Assembly: GCF_013416325.1 (NCBI RefSeq) | Contig: NZ_JACCGK010000005.1 | Coordinates: forward strand, 62,001 to 126,000 | Reading direction: 5' to 3' | DNA from: Vreelandella sedimenti | Lineage (GTDB): Bacteria > Pseudomonadota > Gammaproteobacteria > Pseudomonadales > Halomonadaceae | DNA length: 64,000 nucleotides | Notes under the pieces: generated by a model | Database searches by the model: none | Seen by the model: only the letters and a program-made list of their open reading frames with translations | Told to the model about the DNA's origin: nothing | Shown here: positions 63,395 to 64,000 of the stretch, piece by piece | How positions within the stretch are numbered: position 1 is the stretch's first letter | How the letters are laid out: each line of letters opens with the position of its first letter | Translations under genes and position numbers: made by a program

Positions 63395-63567
63395 GAAAGC
63401 ACCTTAATTGAATGTTCGTTCAATAAGCGTACATGGCCTGGAGCGTGAAAGCCAAATGACGAGAACTGTTCAGTGATTCATCGAGAGCTGAAGAGGCAGC
63501 AAGGGCACCATACGGCGTTGTAAAACTTGGAAAGCGAGCCACTCTTCCCTTTTGTAGGCCCCCACCT

Positions 63568-63973
63568 GCAATTTGCAGCTATGGTCATCGCATCGTTCAC
63601 GGCGTCTATGACGAGCAGACCCCGCGGCTGATGGCCCATGAGCATGGCGCGCGTCACGCCGTTCAAAAAGTACCCTGGTACCGTAACGCCACTTTTAGAA
63701 TGGACGCCCTCTATTGCCCCCTTGGGGATAGCGCTTTACAGCGGCGAGCTGTTCCCGCAGTGGCAGGGCGATATACTGATAGGAGCGCTGGTAAATAACG
63801 AGGTGCGTCGGGTACGTTTATCTAACCATGGCCGCGAAGCCAGCGATGTAGAAGGCCTGTTTGGTGAGCTAGACGAGCGTATAAGAGATGTGCGGGTAGG
63901 CCCAGAAGGTGAAGTGTACCTACTTACCGACAGCTCCGAGGGCAGGCTACTTCGAGTAGTGCCAGCAAAATAG
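63568..63973 (+). pseudogene. Decayed PQQ-dependent sugar dehydrogenase, C-terminal remnant
   Basis: The 3' part (63638-63973) encodes LLEWTPSIAPLGIALYSGELFPQWQGDILIGALV, then DVRVGPEGEVYLLTD, the end of a YliI-type soluble aldose dehydrogenase (PQQ beta-propeller). Just upstream in a different frame (63568-63655) lies SYGHRIVHGVYDEQTPRLMAHEHGAR, which matches the conserved segment that should precede it by about 40 residues more. A frameshift and an internal deletion near 63655 separate them, and no N-terminal domain is present. It is therefore a truncated, broken copy. The active-site His of the family (GHR) survives in the remnant. Confidence 0.75.
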
Positions 63974-64000
63974 TTCATGACCTTAGATGCTATTGTTGGC

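Overview
This window looks like the chromosome of a moderately GC-rich gammaproteobacterium of the Halomonas/Oceanospirillales type. The evidence is the block hemA-prfA-prmC divergent from a TPR lipoprotein gene-lolB-ispE-tRNA-Gln-prs-rplY-pth-ychF-tRNA-Met, the block miaB-phoH-like-ybeY-corC-lnt, the acidic proteins, and intergenic palindromes of a style I associate with that group. No phage, insertion sequence, CRISPR array or replication origin was recognised.

Layout. 1-5.6 kb: end of a circularly permuted ATP-grasp gene, an alpha-E partner, a zinc peptidase, mmsA, an unknown protein and an AhpD-like protein. 5.7-9.7 kb: a TPP riboswitch controlling a sodium:solute symporter, then a GAF-PAS-diguanylate cyclase and a CorA-type transporter. 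9.9-15.3 kb: NnrU-like protein, an MDR oxidoreductase with an atypical proline-racemase-family enzyme, DUF1289 protein, arfB, a 2-hydroxyacid dehydrogenase and a flavin reductase-like protein. 15.5-18.9 kb: a periplasmic binding protein directly followed by a chemoreceptor. 19-25.3 kb: small accessory genes and two regulator/enzyme pairs (LysR/VOC and AraC/alcohol dehydrogenase). 25.3-31.2 kb: the lnt-miaB block. 31.4-36 kb: twin tRNA-Asn genes, an orphan ArsR, prc, apeB and tRNA-Met. 36-48.2 kb: the conserved housekeeping core, with lrp and moeB after prmC. 48.2-51.4 kb: two divergent bactofilin-type genes and a second chemoreceptor. 51.4-55.6 kb: methyltransferase, metallophosphoesterase, nfsA, a second zinc peptidase and an unknown membrane protein. 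55.6-61.2 kb: a four-gene minus-strand operon. 61.3-64 kb: a palindrome-rich leader, a dihydrodipicolinate-synthase-like gene, a glycerophosphodiesterase and the decayed 3' end of a PQQ sugar dehydrogenase.

The strongest candidate for an undescribed system is that operon at 55.7-61.2 kb. In transcription order it encodes a small PstS-like periplasmic binding domain, an outer-membrane beta-barrel, a membrane-bound sensor-PAS-GGDEF-EAL protein, and a LuxI-fold acyltransferase of the PEP-CTERM/exosortase-associated type. The last gene is AT-rich and ends inside a 146-bp palindromic repeat. The set suggests envelope or ligand sensing that feeds cyclic-di-GMP turnover and possibly acyl-signal synthesis, but this is inference.

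Other points of note are the riboswitch-controlled symporter, the racemase-family enzyme lacking both catalytic cysteines, the binding-protein/chemoreceptor pair, the two structured repeat elements, and the two zinc-peptidase paralogues about 52 kb apart. Start codons were chosen by ribosome-binding site and family alignment from memory. No database search was possible.
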